Shown here in pieces: positions 42,695 to 52,080 of a DNA stretch of 64,000 nucleotides (position 1 is the first letter of the stretch; the number at the start of each line of letters is the position of its first letter). This DNA is from CADEEV01 sp964442185. GTDB lineage: Bacteria; Acidobacteriota; Vicinamibacteria; Fen-336. A program made the translations under genes and the position numbers. The notes below the pieces were generated by a model, which did not search any database, was not told the origin of the DNA, and saw nothing but the letters and a program-made list of their open reading frames with translations. The stretch covers positions 62,001-126,000 of the forward strand of contig CAYTWT010000257.1 of NCBI GenBank assembly GCA_964442185.1. Direction: 5' to 3'.

Positions 42695-43887
42695 GCGAGC
42701 AGCTCTTCGTAGAGCGTGATGGTGCGGCGCGCGAGCGCCGACCAGGCGAACTGCGCCAGCGCGCGCTTTCGACCGGCCACGCCGAGCCGCCGGCGCAGGG
42801 CGGCGCTCGGGATCAGCTCCGCGAGTGCTGTGGCCAGGCCTTCGATGTCCCCCGGGGCGACGAGCCGGCCCGTGGACTCGTCCACCTTGTCCGGGATGCC
42901 GCCGGCGCGTGTCGCCACGACCGGCAGCCCGTGAGCCATGGCTTCCAGCGTCACCAGGCTCGAACCTTCGTAGTGCGTCGCGTGGACGAAGATGTCGGCG
43001 CGTTCATAGAGAGCGTGCAGCAGACTCTCGCTCGTGCGTCCTGCAAGGAGCAGGTGCCGCGCGACGCCGTGGCGCCGCTGTTTCAAGAGCGAAGCGGCGT
43101 AGCGGCCGTCGCCGACCACGACCCAGGCCCAATTGGGCGGCAGGCTGCCGCGGGCCTCGAGCGCCTCGAGCGCCAGGAGCGTGTCGCCAAAGCCTTTGTA
43201 GGCCTCGATCCTTCCCACCGAGAGGAACACCGGATCGGCCGTCTTGAGCGAAGGCAGCGCCTGGCGGGCGATCCGCTTCCAGTCGGGCGGGGTCGCCTCG
43301 CGGATCTCAGCGGCGTCGATGCCGTTCTCGAGTACGACCACCTTGTCCTCGCTGACGCCGAGATAGCGGGGCACGTCCCCGCGCGTGGCTTCGTCGGTCG
43401 CGATCACCCGGTCCGAGAGGCGCGCCGCTTCGCGGGACAATGCGCGTAGCCGGGACAACGCGAGGCCCTTCACGCCCGTCGCCTTGTGCTCCTCCATGCC
43501 TTGCGGGTTCATCACGAGTGGGGCTCGCAGCCCGGCGTCTTTCGCCCTCAAGCGGCCGTAGCCGAGGGCCGCCACGCCTTGCGCATGCACGATGTCGATG
43601 GCCCCCGCCTTCACCCGCTCCGCCACGGCCGCGCCCAGGCGCACGGCGAAGCGGGGATAGTTGAGGGTGCGATCGAGCACACGGCCATGAGCGCCGGCTG
43701 GCACGCCGCCATAGGGGACGAAGACGACCTCGCCCGGGAAGGCGCCCTGCCGCGTCGCCGGCCGCGTGAAGAGCGTCACCTCGACGCCGGCCTTGCGCAG
43801 GTGCTTCGCGAGGTGATAGATGGCACGCTCGAGCCCGCCGGGCTCGTGGAGCGGGTGTGCCGCGCGCGTGAGCAGGGCAACCTTCAC
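42691..43887 (-). CDS. GT4-type glycosyltransferase
   Basis: 398 residues. GT-B fold: KVALLTRAAHPLHEPGGLER, LVMNPQGMEEHKATG in the acceptor half, then VIATDEATRGDVPRYLGVSE, FLSVGRIEAYKGFGDTLLAL and ATHYEGSSLVTLEAMAHGLP (EX7E). The GTG start overlaps the previous gene's stop by four bases, and its own stop overlaps the membrane-protein start. Part of a run of overlapping minus-strand glycan genes. Confidence 0.93.
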   Translation of the reverse strand: MKVALLTRAAHPLHEPGGLERAIYHLAKHLRKAGVEVTLFTRPATRQGAFPGEVVFVPYGGVPAGAHGRVLDRTLNYPRFAVRLGAAVAERVKAGAIDIVHAQGVAALGYGRLRAKDAGLRAPLVMNPQGMEEHKATGVKGLALSRLRALSREAARLSDRVIATDEATRGDVPRYLGVSEDKVVVLENGIDAAEIREATPPDWKRIARQALPSLKTADPVFLSVGRIEAYKGFGDTLLALEALEARGSLPPNWAWVVVGDGRYAASLLKQRRHGVARHLLLAGRTSESLLHALYERADIFVHATHYEGSSLVTLEAMAHGLPVVATRAGGIPDKVDESTGRLVAPGDIEGLATALAELIPSAALRRRLGVAGRKRALAQFAWSALARRTITLYEELLA

Positions 43888-45050
43888 GGCTGGAGCCTCT
43901 TGTACACGGCCTCGTAGCGCGGCACCAGCGCCTCCGGGGAAAAAATCCGGGCCCGCGCCCGTGCGCCCTCTGCGATGCGCCGGCGTAATGCTTCGTCGCC
44001 GACCAGCCGAGCCACCGCGTCCCCAAGCGATGCGGCGTCGGGCACCACGAGCCCGCTCTCGCCGTCGACGAGGATCTCGCGCGTACCGCCCGTTTCCATG
44101 GCGGCGACGGGGGTGCCCAGGGCCAGCGCCTCGAGTAGCACCCGCGACAGGGGTTCGGGCCAGAGCGAGGGGAACACCAGAACGCTGGCGCGGGCGAGCG
44201 AGCGGAGCACGTCGTCGCGCTGCGCCCAGCCGCGCATCACGAGCGGAACGCCGCGTAAGGCAGCCTCGGATTCTACATCGTGGGCCAGCGACCCCTCGCC
44301 CAGGATGACGAGCGGCAGGCCGGTCTTGGCGGCGGCCACGGCGGGAACGAGGAGTCGGGCTCCCTTGTTTTCCTCGAGCTTGCCGATGAAGAGCAAGAAG
44401 CGCTCCGGCAGCGGAACCGCCGGCGGCGGCTCCGCCAAGGCCCGGGCTTCCTCCGCATCCACCACGTTTGGGATGACCTCCACGCGCGGGATACCCGCAC
44501 CGCGTAGCTCCGCGCCCACCGCTTCGCTGACGGCGAGGGTCGCTCCTGCGCGGCCGAGAGCCGAGCGTTTGGCCCGGAGATCCCACTGCATGTAGGGGAT
44601 CGCCCCCCACGAGAACGGGGCCGGCGCGTTCACGTGGCCCTGCACGCAGCGTGTCATCGGCTCCAGGCCACAAGCCAGGCAGAGCGTCCCGCGCGACAAC
44701 CGCGTCGACCAGAAGCAGACAGGCCAGTGATCCCGCACGGTGACCGCGACCCGGCGCGCGCGCTGGCCACGGAGCGCGCCGAGCGCCGACAGCGAGTGCT
44801 GCGCGTGGATCACGGCGGCCTCCTCGCGGGCGAGATGGGCGTCGAAGGCGCCGGGCAGCGTGAAGCGCTTGCGACCCGGCGCGACGAGCCGCGTGACCCG
44901 CAAGCCGTCGATGTCCTCAGGGCCCGGGCTCGTGGTGACGACGGACACCTCATGGCCTGCGGCCCGCAGCCCGAGCGCCAACGCCCGGGACGACCAGCCA
45001 GCGCCCCCCGCGCGGGGCGGGAAGACCTCGCTCACGAAGACGAGTCTCAC
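43884..45050 (-). CDS. GT4-type glycosyltransferase
   Basis: 388 residues from a GTG overlapping the upstream stop; a longer in-frame start exists but lies inside the upstream gene. GT-B features: RLVFVSEVFPPRAGGAGWSS, RDHWPVCFWSTRLSRGTLC with CLACGLE (a Cys-containing insert seen in some GT4 enzymes), FLLFIGKLEENKGARLLVPA and FPSLWPEPLSRVLLEALALG. Sugar specificity unknown. Confidence 0.93.
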   Translation of the reverse strand: MRLVFVSEVFPPRAGGAGWSSRALALGLRAAGHEVSVVTTSPGPEDIDGLRVTRLVAPGRKRFTLPGAFDAHLAREEAAVIHAQHSLSALGALRGQRARRVAVTVRDHWPVCFWSTRLSRGTLCLACGLEPMTRCVQGHVNAPAPFSWGAIPYMQWDLRAKRSALGRAGATLAVSEAVGAELRGAGIPRVEVIPNVVDAEEARALAEPPPAVPLPERFLLFIGKLEENKGARLLVPAVAAAKTGLPLVILGEGSLAHDVESEAALRGVPLVMRGWAQRDDVLRSLARASVLVFPSLWPEPLSRVLLEALALGTPVAAMETGGTREILVDGESGLVVPDAASLGDAVARLVGDEALRRRIAEGARARARIFSPEALVPRYEAVYKRLQP

Positions 45051-46186
45051 GCCGCGATCCTCTCCAGCACCTTCTCGAGCTGCTCGCAGTGTCGTGCCCA
45101 CGAGTAGTGCGCGACGACCCGTACGCGCGCCGCGCTGCCAAGGCGGGCACGTAAACCCACATCGTCCGCGAGGCGTTCGATCTGTCGAGCCAGGTCGACG
45201 GGATCGGCCTCGCGGAACATGAGCCCTTCCTCGCCGTCGCGCACGATCTGGGTGAGCGGAAAGCGCGGGATCGTAAGCGTGGGCAAGGCGCTCGCCATGT
45301 ACTCGAAGATCTTGAGTGGTGACCAGTAGAAGCCAAGCGAAAGCTGTCGCTGGCGCGCCGTATCGTAAGGCGCTATGCCGAGGTCGCCCGCGGCGACGAT
45401 CTCGGGCATGCGCTCGTAGGGCTGGGTGCCGAGCCGCAGCCCGCGATAGCCAACGCCAGGGCCGCGTGTCTCGCCCCCGACCAGAACGAAAAAGATGTCC
45501 GCCCGACTGGCGAGCCGCGCCGCAGCCGCTTCGAAAACGTGCACGCCATGCCAGGGGCGGAAGCTGCCACTGAAGAGAACGACGACAGCGGCCTCCGGGA
45601 TTCCAAGCGAGCGGCGCGTTTCGAGGCGGCGGCGGCTGGGGGCAAAGGCCGCGACGTTGGCGCCCCAGGTGACGGTGATGGTTTTCTCACGGGCGAAGGC
45701 GGGCACGATCTCGGGGATCGGCGCTACGAGCGCCCGGGCCTCGCGGCACAGCCGCTCGCGGTAGCGTCGTAGCGGCCGCACCAGCATGGCCGCGTCGAGG
45801 ACGGCCTTGAATGAGCCCGCGTGATCTACGATCGGCGAGTTCACCTCGAGCAGCGCGGGGATCCCCCTGCGAGTCGCGACGGTGATGCCTTCTCCCCCAA
45901 AATTGTAGTAGCGCTCCATCAGGACATCGGGCGCGACTGCGCGCGCGAGCTGGTCCACCGCGAGCGCTGCCCGGAAGCGAAAGAAGCGATGCGGCGGCGT
46001 CCAACCGACCCGATGCCAAAACACGCCCCCGTCCTGTTCCTGGGCCTTGGCGCTCGGCGTCTGTCTTATCACGGCGTGGACCTCGTGGCCGCGGGCTGCA
46101 AGCCCGCGGGCCACCTCGAGAACGTGGACGCTCCCGCCGGTGGTTCCCGGGACGACCTGGTCGGAGGCTACGTAGAGGATCTTCAA
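45047..46186 (-). CDS. GT4-type glycosyltransferase
   Basis: 379 residues from a TTG start (MKILYVASDQVVPGTTGGSV) overlapping the stop of the upstream methyltransferase gene (TTGA). GT-B features: VLLFSGSFRPWHGVHVFEAA, PYERMPEIVAAGDLGIAPYD and SPLKIFEYMASALPTLTIPR, with the usual acidic residue in KIFEYMA. This variant donor motif occurs in polysaccharide GT4 enzymes. Confidence 0.9.
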   Translation of the reverse strand: MKILYVASDQVVPGTTGGSVHVLEVARGLAARGHEVHAVIRQTPSAKAQEQDGGVFWHRVGWTPPHRFFRFRAALAVDQLARAVAPDVLMERYYNFGGEGITVATRRGIPALLEVNSPIVDHAGSFKAVLDAAMLVRPLRRYRERLCREARALVAPIPEIVPAFAREKTITVTWGANVAAFAPSRRRLETRRSLGIPEAAVVVLFSGSFRPWHGVHVFEAAAARLASRADIFFVLVGGETRGPGVGYRGLRLGTQPYERMPEIVAAGDLGIAPYDTARQRQLSLGFYWSPLKIFEYMASALPTLTIPRFPLTQIVRDGEEGLMFREADPVDLARQIERLADDVGLRARLGSAARVRVVAHYSWARHCEQLEKVLERIAA

Positions 46187-47313
46187 GGTCGCGGCCGCGG
46201 CACGAGCAGGCCGAAGAACGGCCCCGTCCGGATGCGGCCGAAGAGCCAGATGTCGAGCTTGAGCAAGAGCGTGAGGGCGCGGGCGATGGCCAGGACGACA
46301 GCGCCTGGAGGCGGAGCGCCGGCGCTCTCTTCGGCACGTTCGTGCGCAGCCTCGACGGCGTGGTCGTGAGACGCCTTGGCTCTCCGGCGCCGGGCCTGCT
46401 CCACGATCCGCAACAGCAGGTCCTCGATCACCGCCTTGAAGACGACGTTGTAGTAGCGACGCTGGGTCACGGAAAAGCCTGCGGTCGCAGCCAGAGCTTC
46501 GAAGTGCTCGTGGCTGCGGATCGGATTGAGATGATCGCTCTTCCGCATCGCCTCACGCTCGTAGTCGACTAGGCCGAGCTGACCGAGCCGCTTCGCCAGA
46601 CGATTCACCCAGCGCTGGAACGAAGCGAGTTTCGACGACTCCATCGCGTGCGTGTACACGAACAGCCTGCCGGTGGGACTGAGCGCCCGGCGCGCTTCGA
46701 GCAGAACCTCAGCGACGCCGGGCTCGTCGAGATGTTCGAGAACGTCGAGGCTGTAGGCGCACGGATAGGCGCCCTTGCGAAACGGCAGCCGGCGCAGATC
46801 ACCCAGGACCAGGTCCACCTCGCGTGCCGCCCGAGGCAGGAAGAACGGCGCGACATCGACACCGGCGGCGTGGACGCCGCCCTGGCCGGTGAAGAGTGCG
46901 AACTTGCCGGCACCACAGCCCAGGTCGAGGACCGTCTCTCCCGGCGCCGGCCGCAACATGCCCAGCATCATTTCGATCTTGATCCTGGCCGACAGCACCG
47001 GCGTCGCGTCCGTGACGTGGAGGCGCTCGTGGAACTCATGGTCGGCGTACTGCGTGACCTCGCCGACACTGGTGCGCGGGACGAGATCGACATAGCCAGC
47101 TTTGCCGTTCACCACATAGGCGACGCCGCACGCGGGACAGCGCAATCCGGCTCCCGCGCTTTCGAGCCGGACCTTGTCGGGTCCGCCGCAGGGACATCCG
47201 GCTCGTCCGGCATAGTCGTCGGGCCCCTCTGATCTCCGCGTGCAGCGCCCACAGCCTGCGGCCTCGAGGCACAGCGGGCAGGCCAGGCGCTGGAGGAGCG
47301 CCTTCGAAATCAA
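46183..47313 (-). CDS. SAM methyltransferase with N-terminal zinc-ribbon-like domain
   Basis: 376 residues. A Trm112-like region holds Cys clusters (CPLCLEAAGCGRC, CPCGGP, CPACGVAYVVNGKAGYVD). The methyltransferase core follows: TVLDLGCGAGKFALFTG, VDVAPFFLPRAAREVDLVLG and AYSLDVLEHLDEPG. The C-terminal ~60 residues are hydrophobic and may anchor it to the membrane. The TTG start overlaps the upstream stop (TTGA). Earlier in-frame starts lie inside the upstream gene. Likely acts on a lipid-linked glycan or sugar. Confidence 0.88.
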   Translation of the reverse strand: MISKALLQRLACPLCLEAAGCGRCTRRSEGPDDYAGRAGCPCGGPDKVRLESAGAGLRCPACGVAYVVNGKAGYVDLVPRTSVGEVTQYADHEFHERLHVTDATPVLSARIKIEMMLGMLRPAPGETVLDLGCGAGKFALFTGQGGVHAAGVDVAPFFLPRAAREVDLVLGDLRRLPFRKGAYPCAYSLDVLEHLDEPGVAEVLLEARRALSPTGRLFVYTHAMESSKLASFQRWVNRLAKRLGQLGLVDYEREAMRKSDHLNPIRSHEHFEALAATAGFSVTQRRYYNVVFKAVIEDLLLRIVEQARRRRAKASHDHAVEAAHERAEESAGAPPPGAVVLAIARALTLLLKLDIWLFGRIRTGPFFGLLVPRPRP

Positions 47314-48674
47314 GGACCCTCCCTGGCCAGCCGTTCGCGATCGGTCATGAAGAGCCACGCCGCTCGCCCGAGATGGCGCGGCACCTCGGTGAATTGGTTG
47401 ATCGCCACGCGCGGCCATTCGAGCTGCTGCCGGTCCATCAGCTTCAGGCCGAACTGCGCCATCAGCGACAGGTTCCACCAGACGAAGACGGCGACCACGG
47501 CGGCCGCTGTCGCCCTGCCGGCCCGCTGGATGAGCGGCGTCAGGAGCGTCGCGAGGCCCCATGCGAAGACGGGTGTCGCGGCGACGAAACGGCGGGAGCC
47601 GAAAGCGCCGGCCATGTGCCAGCTCTCGATCGAGCCATTGATCCAGATCTGGAGCAGCAGGCCCCCGGCGAGCAGCCACACCGCGGGCTCACGGCGCCTC
47701 CGCGTGAGCAGGCCGAGACCCAGGACGCAGGCGAGCAGGATCGGGCTCCACAGGAAGAGCCCATGGCCCGGGTCGAAGAGCACTTCCAGGAAATGTGGGC
47801 TGGTGAGGCTCATCTTGCGCGTCACCAGCCGCGAGGGCCCCCACGCCCCGGTCAGCGTGCGGTAGGCCACGAACTGCGGAAAGAGGGCGAGCGCGGCTCC
47901 GGCGGCGAGGGCCAGGCCCCGGAGCAGGCCCGCGCGCCAGTCGCCTCGCCGCAGCACCTGCCATGCGAGATAGCCGGCGGGCATCGACAGGAACAGCACG
48001 TCCTGCTCGCGGACGAAGCCGGCGAGGCCGCCCGCGAGGCCCACGACAAAATAGTCAACGGGCCCGGCAGCTTCGCGCTCCGCGATTCGCAAGAACAACC
48101 AGACGAGCAGCGAGACGGCGAACAGCGACGGCGCGTGACCGAAGCCGGGCGCGATGGTCATGTAGTACAGAACCGGAGTCGAAAGCCACAGCCCCGCCAC
48201 CGTCCACGTCGCCGCGGGCTCGCCGAAGCGGCCGTGGCGTCGCAGCGCGTCGTGGATGAGCAGCAGGCCGAGGAAAGCGTACACAGCGGAGGCGAGCGAG
48301 ACGGCCGCGAGATAGGGCCAGGAAAAGCCGTCGGCGCTCACTCCGGCGCCGAGCGTGCGAGAGAGAAGCACGACGCCATGGGCCGCGAGAAAGAACGGCG
48401 ACCATAGGAACGCCGCGCCTAGCGGCGCGAAGTTGATGTGCCGGCCGCTACCCGGCTCGCGCGAATCTAGGAAGGTCTGCTTGAAGCCTTCGAGCCCGTG
48501 CGGAGCGCGCGCATAGAAGTACTGATACTCGTTCCCGAAATCGAGGTCCCCATCCAGGAGGAGCGAGCGCAAGGACGAGTAGTACTCGATCTCGTCGGCC
48601 GCCCGGATCCGCGGCGTCACGAGCGGCAGCGTCAAGACGAAGAGCCAGACGAGCGCGCGCCTTCCCGCTATCAC
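47310..48674 (-). CDS. GT-C-like polytopic membrane protein (third paralogue, no C-terminal domain)
   Basis: 454 residues. Shares with the other two: DGDLDFGNEYQYFYARAPHG, HINFAPLGAAFLWSPFF, FVREQDVLFLSMPAGYLAWQ, FDPGHGLFLWSPILLACV and GAFGSRRFVAATPVFAWG. It lacks the C-terminal beta domain and the extra N-terminal membrane region of its relatives. The GTG start overlaps the upstream GT stop, and its stop overlaps the methyltransferase start. Confidence 0.8.
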   Translation of the reverse strand: MIAGRRALVWLFVLTLPLVTPRIRAADEIEYYSSLRSLLLDGDLDFGNEYQYFYARAPHGLEGFKQTFLDSREPGSGRHINFAPLGAAFLWSPFFLAAHGVVLLSRTLGAGVSADGFSWPYLAAVSLASAVYAFLGLLLIHDALRRHGRFGEPAATWTVAGLWLSTPVLYYMTIAPGFGHAPSLFAVSLLVWLFLRIAEREAAGPVDYFVVGLAGGLAGFVREQDVLFLSMPAGYLAWQVLRRGDWRAGLLRGLALAAGAALALFPQFVAYRTLTGAWGPSRLVTRKMSLTSPHFLEVLFDPGHGLFLWSPILLACVLGLGLLTRRRREPAVWLLAGGLLLQIWINGSIESWHMAGAFGSRRFVAATPVFAWGLATLLTPLIQRAGRATAAAVVAVFVWWNLSLMAQFGLKLMDRQQLEWPRVAINQFTEVPRHLGRAAWLFMTDRERLAREGP

Positions 48675-49858
48675 AGCACTTCCTCGATCGCCGCGAGGAT
48701 CGCTTTGGCCCGCGCGTCCCACGAATAGCGCGGGGCCGCTTCCCAGCCGGCACGGGCGAGGCGTTCGGCCAGATCCCGATCTTCGAGCAGACCCTGGATG
48801 GCCGCCGCGAGCGCCGCGGGTTCGCCCGGCGGCACGAGCCGCGCGGTTTCGCCCTCGCGCAGGATCTCGCGGCTGGAGGGGAGATCGGTCGCGACGATCG
48901 GCCGACCCGCGGCGAGGGCTTCGAAGAGTTTGATCGGAGAAGTGTGGCGCTCAGTCATGGCGCTCTTCAGGAACGGAACACAAACGACCGAGGCCCGGGC
49001 CAGCTCCTCCGCGACCCGCGCCTGAGGCACCATGCCCGGCATCTCGGTCCGCTCAGCGAGGCCGCGCGAGCGGACCAGAGCGCGGATCCGCGGCAGGTCG
49101 GCCTCGGTCTCCATCCCGCCGAGGATCACGAGGCGCGCATCGGGAACCTGCGCCATCGCCTCGACCAGCACGTCGACGCCTTTCCAGGGGTAGAGCTGTC
49201 CCGCGTACACGACCCTGGCCAAAGAACGATCCGGTGGCGTGAAGTGGCGAGCCTCGGCCACATCGCAGCCGTTGGGGATCACGTGGACGCGCTGGCGCGG
49301 GCCGAAGGCTGCCTGGAAGCTGTCGCGGATGCCCGCGGTGGTGGCCACGAACGCCGCCGCGCCCTTCCAAACGCGGCGCTCGCGCTTGACCAGGCGTCGC
49401 GCCTTGCGGGGGTTTGGACTCTCGCCGGTGCCGTAGATCGCGCCGCGCTCGCCATACAGCAGCGACTCTACGGCGTGAGCCTCGTAGAGCACGGGCCCGT
49501 GCGCGAAAGCAGTGAGTCCGAGCAGCAGATCGGCGAGCTGCAGGTCCCGCGTGTAGACGACGGCCGCACGACCGGCCACGGCCGCCGCCGTGGTCCGCGC
49601 GAGGAACGTGAGGCGGGGCAGCGTAAAGGAGCCAGTGCGGTGGCTGACCGATAGCCGCCGCACCTCGAGGAGCTTGTGTGGCGCAACAGCGTAGAGGGCG
49701 AGGATCTCGTCGGTAGGCCGCGGGTCGCTCTGGCGCACGAGCAGCGTCGTGTGCGTTCCGGCGCGCGCCAGGGCAGCCGCCGTCTTCACGATCTGCACGC
49801 CGTTCGCGCGCGGCAACGGGAAGCGGATGTCGGCCGGCATCAGCACACTCGGGCGCAT
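48671..49858 (-). CDS. GT4-type glycosyltransferase
   Basis: 395 residues from the ATG at 49858. GT-B features: MPADIRFPLPRANGVQIVKT, VLYEAHAVESLLYGERGAIY, VYAGQLYPWKGVDVLVEAMA and SPIKLFEALAAGRPIVATDL. The acceptor half resembles enzymes of O-antigen and exopolysaccharide synthesis. It starts 10 bases after the upstream GT gene; frames further upstream fall in that gene. Confidence 0.92.
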   Translation of the reverse strand: MRPSVLMPADIRFPLPRANGVQIVKTAAALARAGTHTTLLVRQSDPRPTDEILALYAVAPHKLLEVRRLSVSHRTGSFTLPRLTFLARTTAAAVAGRAAVVYTRDLQLADLLLGLTAFAHGPVLYEAHAVESLLYGERGAIYGTGESPNPRKARRLVKRERRVWKGAAAFVATTAGIRDSFQAAFGPRQRVHVIPNGCDVAEARHFTPPDRSLARVVYAGQLYPWKGVDVLVEAMAQVPDARLVILGGMETEADLPRIRALVRSRGLAERTEMPGMVPQARVAEELARASVVCVPFLKSAMTERHTSPIKLFEALAAGRPIVATDLPSSREILREGETARLVPPGEPAALAAAIQGLLEDRDLAERLARAGWEAAPRYSWDARAKAILAAIEEVL

Positions 49859-49868
49859 CGCGTCCTGT

Positions 49869-50978
49869 TCACGTCCGAAGCGCTTCCTCATAGAGCGCCA
49901 GATAACGCTGCACGACGCCGGGGAGGCGGAAGCGCTCCGCAATCAGCCGCGCGCTCTCAGCACCCGTCCGCCGAGGCGAGGCCAGGGCCGAGAGAATCGC
50001 GCCTGAGAGCGCCGCGGGATCGGCTTTCGGGACGATGGTCACGTCTTCGCCAAAAAGTGCGCCTAGTTCGACGCCGCCCGGGTTGTCGGTCGAAACCACC
50101 GGTGTTCCGCAGGCGAGGGCTTCCAGGGCCACGGTCGGCGTCGCTTCCAGGACCGAGGAGAGCGCGAAGACGTCAGCCGTGGCCTGGAGCCGCGCCACGT
50201 CCTCGTTCGGGACGAGGCCAAGGAAGCGGACGGCGTCGCCGAGGCCGAGGCGCGCGGCCTGGGCTCGAAGCTCAGCTTCTTTCTCGCCCACGCCGGCGAT
50301 AAGCAGGAGAGCGTCGGGCCGCGTGAGGCGGACGCGGGCCATCGCCTCGATCAGCGTAGCCTGGTCGGCGAGCGGATGCAGGCGTTTGACGTTGAGGACG
50401 AGCGCCCCGCCTCCGGGAAGATACTCCTGACGCAGGACCGCGCGCTCCGGCTCCGGGAGTGGCTTGAAGGCATCGGCCACGGGCGGGTAGACGACCGACG
50501 CCGCTCGCATCGGCACGCTCAGCTCGCGGGCGCGCGCGAGCAGCGCCTCGCTGTAGAGGGTGACGTGGCGCGCGCTGGCGTTCAGGCGCCGGAAGGCCGC
50601 GTTCTTGCCGTCGTGGTGCCAGATCTCCGTCCCGTAGTGGGTGACCACGTAGGGCCGCAGGTGGCGTTCGGCGAGGCGGGCCACGACTTGGTTCATCCAG
50701 GTGTTGGAGTGGATGTGAACGACATCCGCCCGTTTCACCGCGGGAGCGCCCTTGAGCCACGTCTCGGCCGCTTCCAGGGCCTGGGGCAGGCGCGTCCTTC
50801 TCAGGCGGCGCGAGCGACGCCGGACGAAGCTCACCTCCTCGCGATCGGCTTCGCGGCCGAAGGTCAGGAAGCCGACCCCGTGTCCGCGCGCGCGCAGGCC
50901 CTCGCCGAGGAGGTGCGGCAGCAGGGCGTTGGCCGCCTGGTGCGGCGGCAGGTGCGGCGTCACCATGAGGATTCTCAT
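49869..50978 (-). CDS. GT4-type glycosyltransferase
   Basis: 369 residues. Starts MRILMVTPHLPPHQAANALL. Contains VHIHSNTWMNQVVARLAERH, THYGTEIWHH, LVLNVKRLHPLADQATLIEA and SSVLEATPTVALEALACGTP (EX7E). First gene of the long leftward operon, behind the candidate promoter at 51024-51052. The operon runs through seven coupled or near-coupled genes to the methyltransferase at 36914. Confidence 0.92.
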   Translation of the reverse strand: MRILMVTPHLPPHQAANALLPHLLGEGLRARGHGVGFLTFGREADREEVSFVRRRSRRLRRTRLPQALEAAETWLKGAPAVKRADVVHIHSNTWMNQVVARLAERHLRPYVVTHYGTEIWHHDGKNAAFRRLNASARHVTLYSEALLARARELSVPMRAASVVYPPVADAFKPLPEPERAVLRQEYLPGGGALVLNVKRLHPLADQATLIEAMARVRLTRPDALLLIAGVGEKEAELRAQAARLGLGDAVRFLGLVPNEDVARLQATADVFALSSVLEATPTVALEALACGTPVVSTDNPGGVELGALFGEDVTIVPKADPAALSGAILSALASPRRTGAESARLIAERFRLPGVVQRYLALYEEALRT

Positions 50979-51023
50979 GCGACTCTCAGGTAGGGGGCGT
51001 CTTGCGCCTCTGGGCAAAGGGAA

Positions 51024-51052
51024 ATGGTACATCGGAAAGCGCTGTCGGCCAA
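51024..51052 (-). promoter_or_regulatory. Candidate promoter of the leftward glycan operon
   Basis: On the minus strand TTGGCC (51052-51047) and TACCAT (51029-51024) are 17 bases apart, about 45 bases before the first GT gene. The 184-base divergent gap 50979-51162 holds this and presumably a rightward promoter, of which I can see only weak candidates. Confidence 0.4.
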
Positions 51053-51162
51053 AGAGTTCCAAGCCGACTGGGGCCCGGGCGCGAGGCCATGAGAGCCTCA
51101 GCCTCTCGGCCGGGCCTTCGGTTCCTTCCCGGACCGTCCGGAAGTAACATCAGGGCGCGGCT

Positions 51163-52080
51163 GTGAGCGCGATCCCCGACCTTTCCGTCGTCCTTCCTGT
51201 CTTCGACGAAGAGGCCAATCTGGCCGAACTGCACCGCCAGCTGACGGCGGTCCTCGGCGGGATCCCCGGCTCCTACGAGATCATCTTCGTCGACGACGGC
51301 AGCCGCGACGGCTCGCTCGCCCTCCTCCAGAGGCTGGCAGCTGCGGATCCCCACGTCGGCGTCCTCGCGCTCAGCCGCAACTTCGGCCACCAGCTGGCCC
51401 TGACCGCGGGCCTCGACCACGCCCGGGGCGCCGCGGTCGTGCTGATGGACTCCGACTTGCAGGACCCGCCCGAGCTGATCCCGGAGCTGGTGGCGCGCCA
51501 CCGCGAAGGTTACGAGGTCGTCTATGCCCAGCGCCGTGGACGCCCCGGCGAGTCGATGTTCAAGCGCGCCACGGCGTTCCTTTTCTATCGCGCGATCCGC
51601 GCCATCGGCAACGTGGACATCCCGCCCGACACCGGGGACTTCCGGCTCGTCTCGCGGCGCGTGGCGGACATCCTGGCGCACGTTCGAGAACGCCGCCGTT
51701 TCCTGCGCGGCCTCGTCACCTGGGTCGGTTTCCGCCAGGGGCGCGTGCTCTATGACCGGCCGCCGCGGAAAGGCGGCGAGAGCAAGTACGACGCGTCGCA
51801 GATGGTCCGGCTCGCGCTCCGCGCCGTCTTCTCGTTCAGCACCGCGCCGATCACGCTGATCGGGCTGCTGGGCCTCACGGTGATCGCCGGTGCCGCCATG
51901 GTAGCGGTCGCGGGCGAGCTCCTGCCCGGAGCACTCCTGCTCGTCGGCGGCGTGCAGCTCGTTTCGCTCTGGATCCTCGGCCAGTACATCGCGGTCGTCT
52001 CCGACGAAGCCCGTCGTCGTCCGCTGTACCTGGTGCGGGAGCGCGTGAACCTTCAGGCGGCGCCGGCGAGCGAAGAGTAG
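51163..52080 (+). CDS. GT2 polyprenyl-phosphate-sugar synthase with two C-terminal membrane helices
   Basis: 305 residues. GT-A core: LSVVLPVFDEEANLAELHRQ, IIFVDDGSRDGSLALL, ALSRNFGHQLALTAGLDHA, LMDSDLQDPPELIPEL and FYRAIRAIGN. Two hydrophobic helices end the protein (ITLIGLLGLTVIAGAAMVAV; LLLVGGVQLVSLWILGQYI), the GtrB/DPM1 architecture. These enzymes attach a sugar to undecaprenyl phosphate for flipping and use by GT-C enzymes. The GTG start follows a divergent gap. Its 3' end overlaps the convergent gene by 28 bases. Confidence 0.93.
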   Translation: MSAIPDLSVVLPVFDEEANLAELHRQLTAVLGGIPGSYEIIFVDDGSRDGSLALLQRLAAADPHVGVLALSRNFGHQLALTAGLDHARGAAVVLMDSDLQDPPELIPELVARHREGYEVVYAQRRGRPGESMFKRATAFLFYRAIRAIGNVDIPPDTGDFRLVSRRVADILAHVRERRRFLRGLVTWVGFRQGRVLYDRPPRKGGESKYDASQMVRLALRAVFSFSTAPITLIGLLGLTVIAGAAMVAVAGELLPGALLLVGGVQLVSLWILGQYIAVVSDEARRRPLYLVRERVNLQAAPASEE

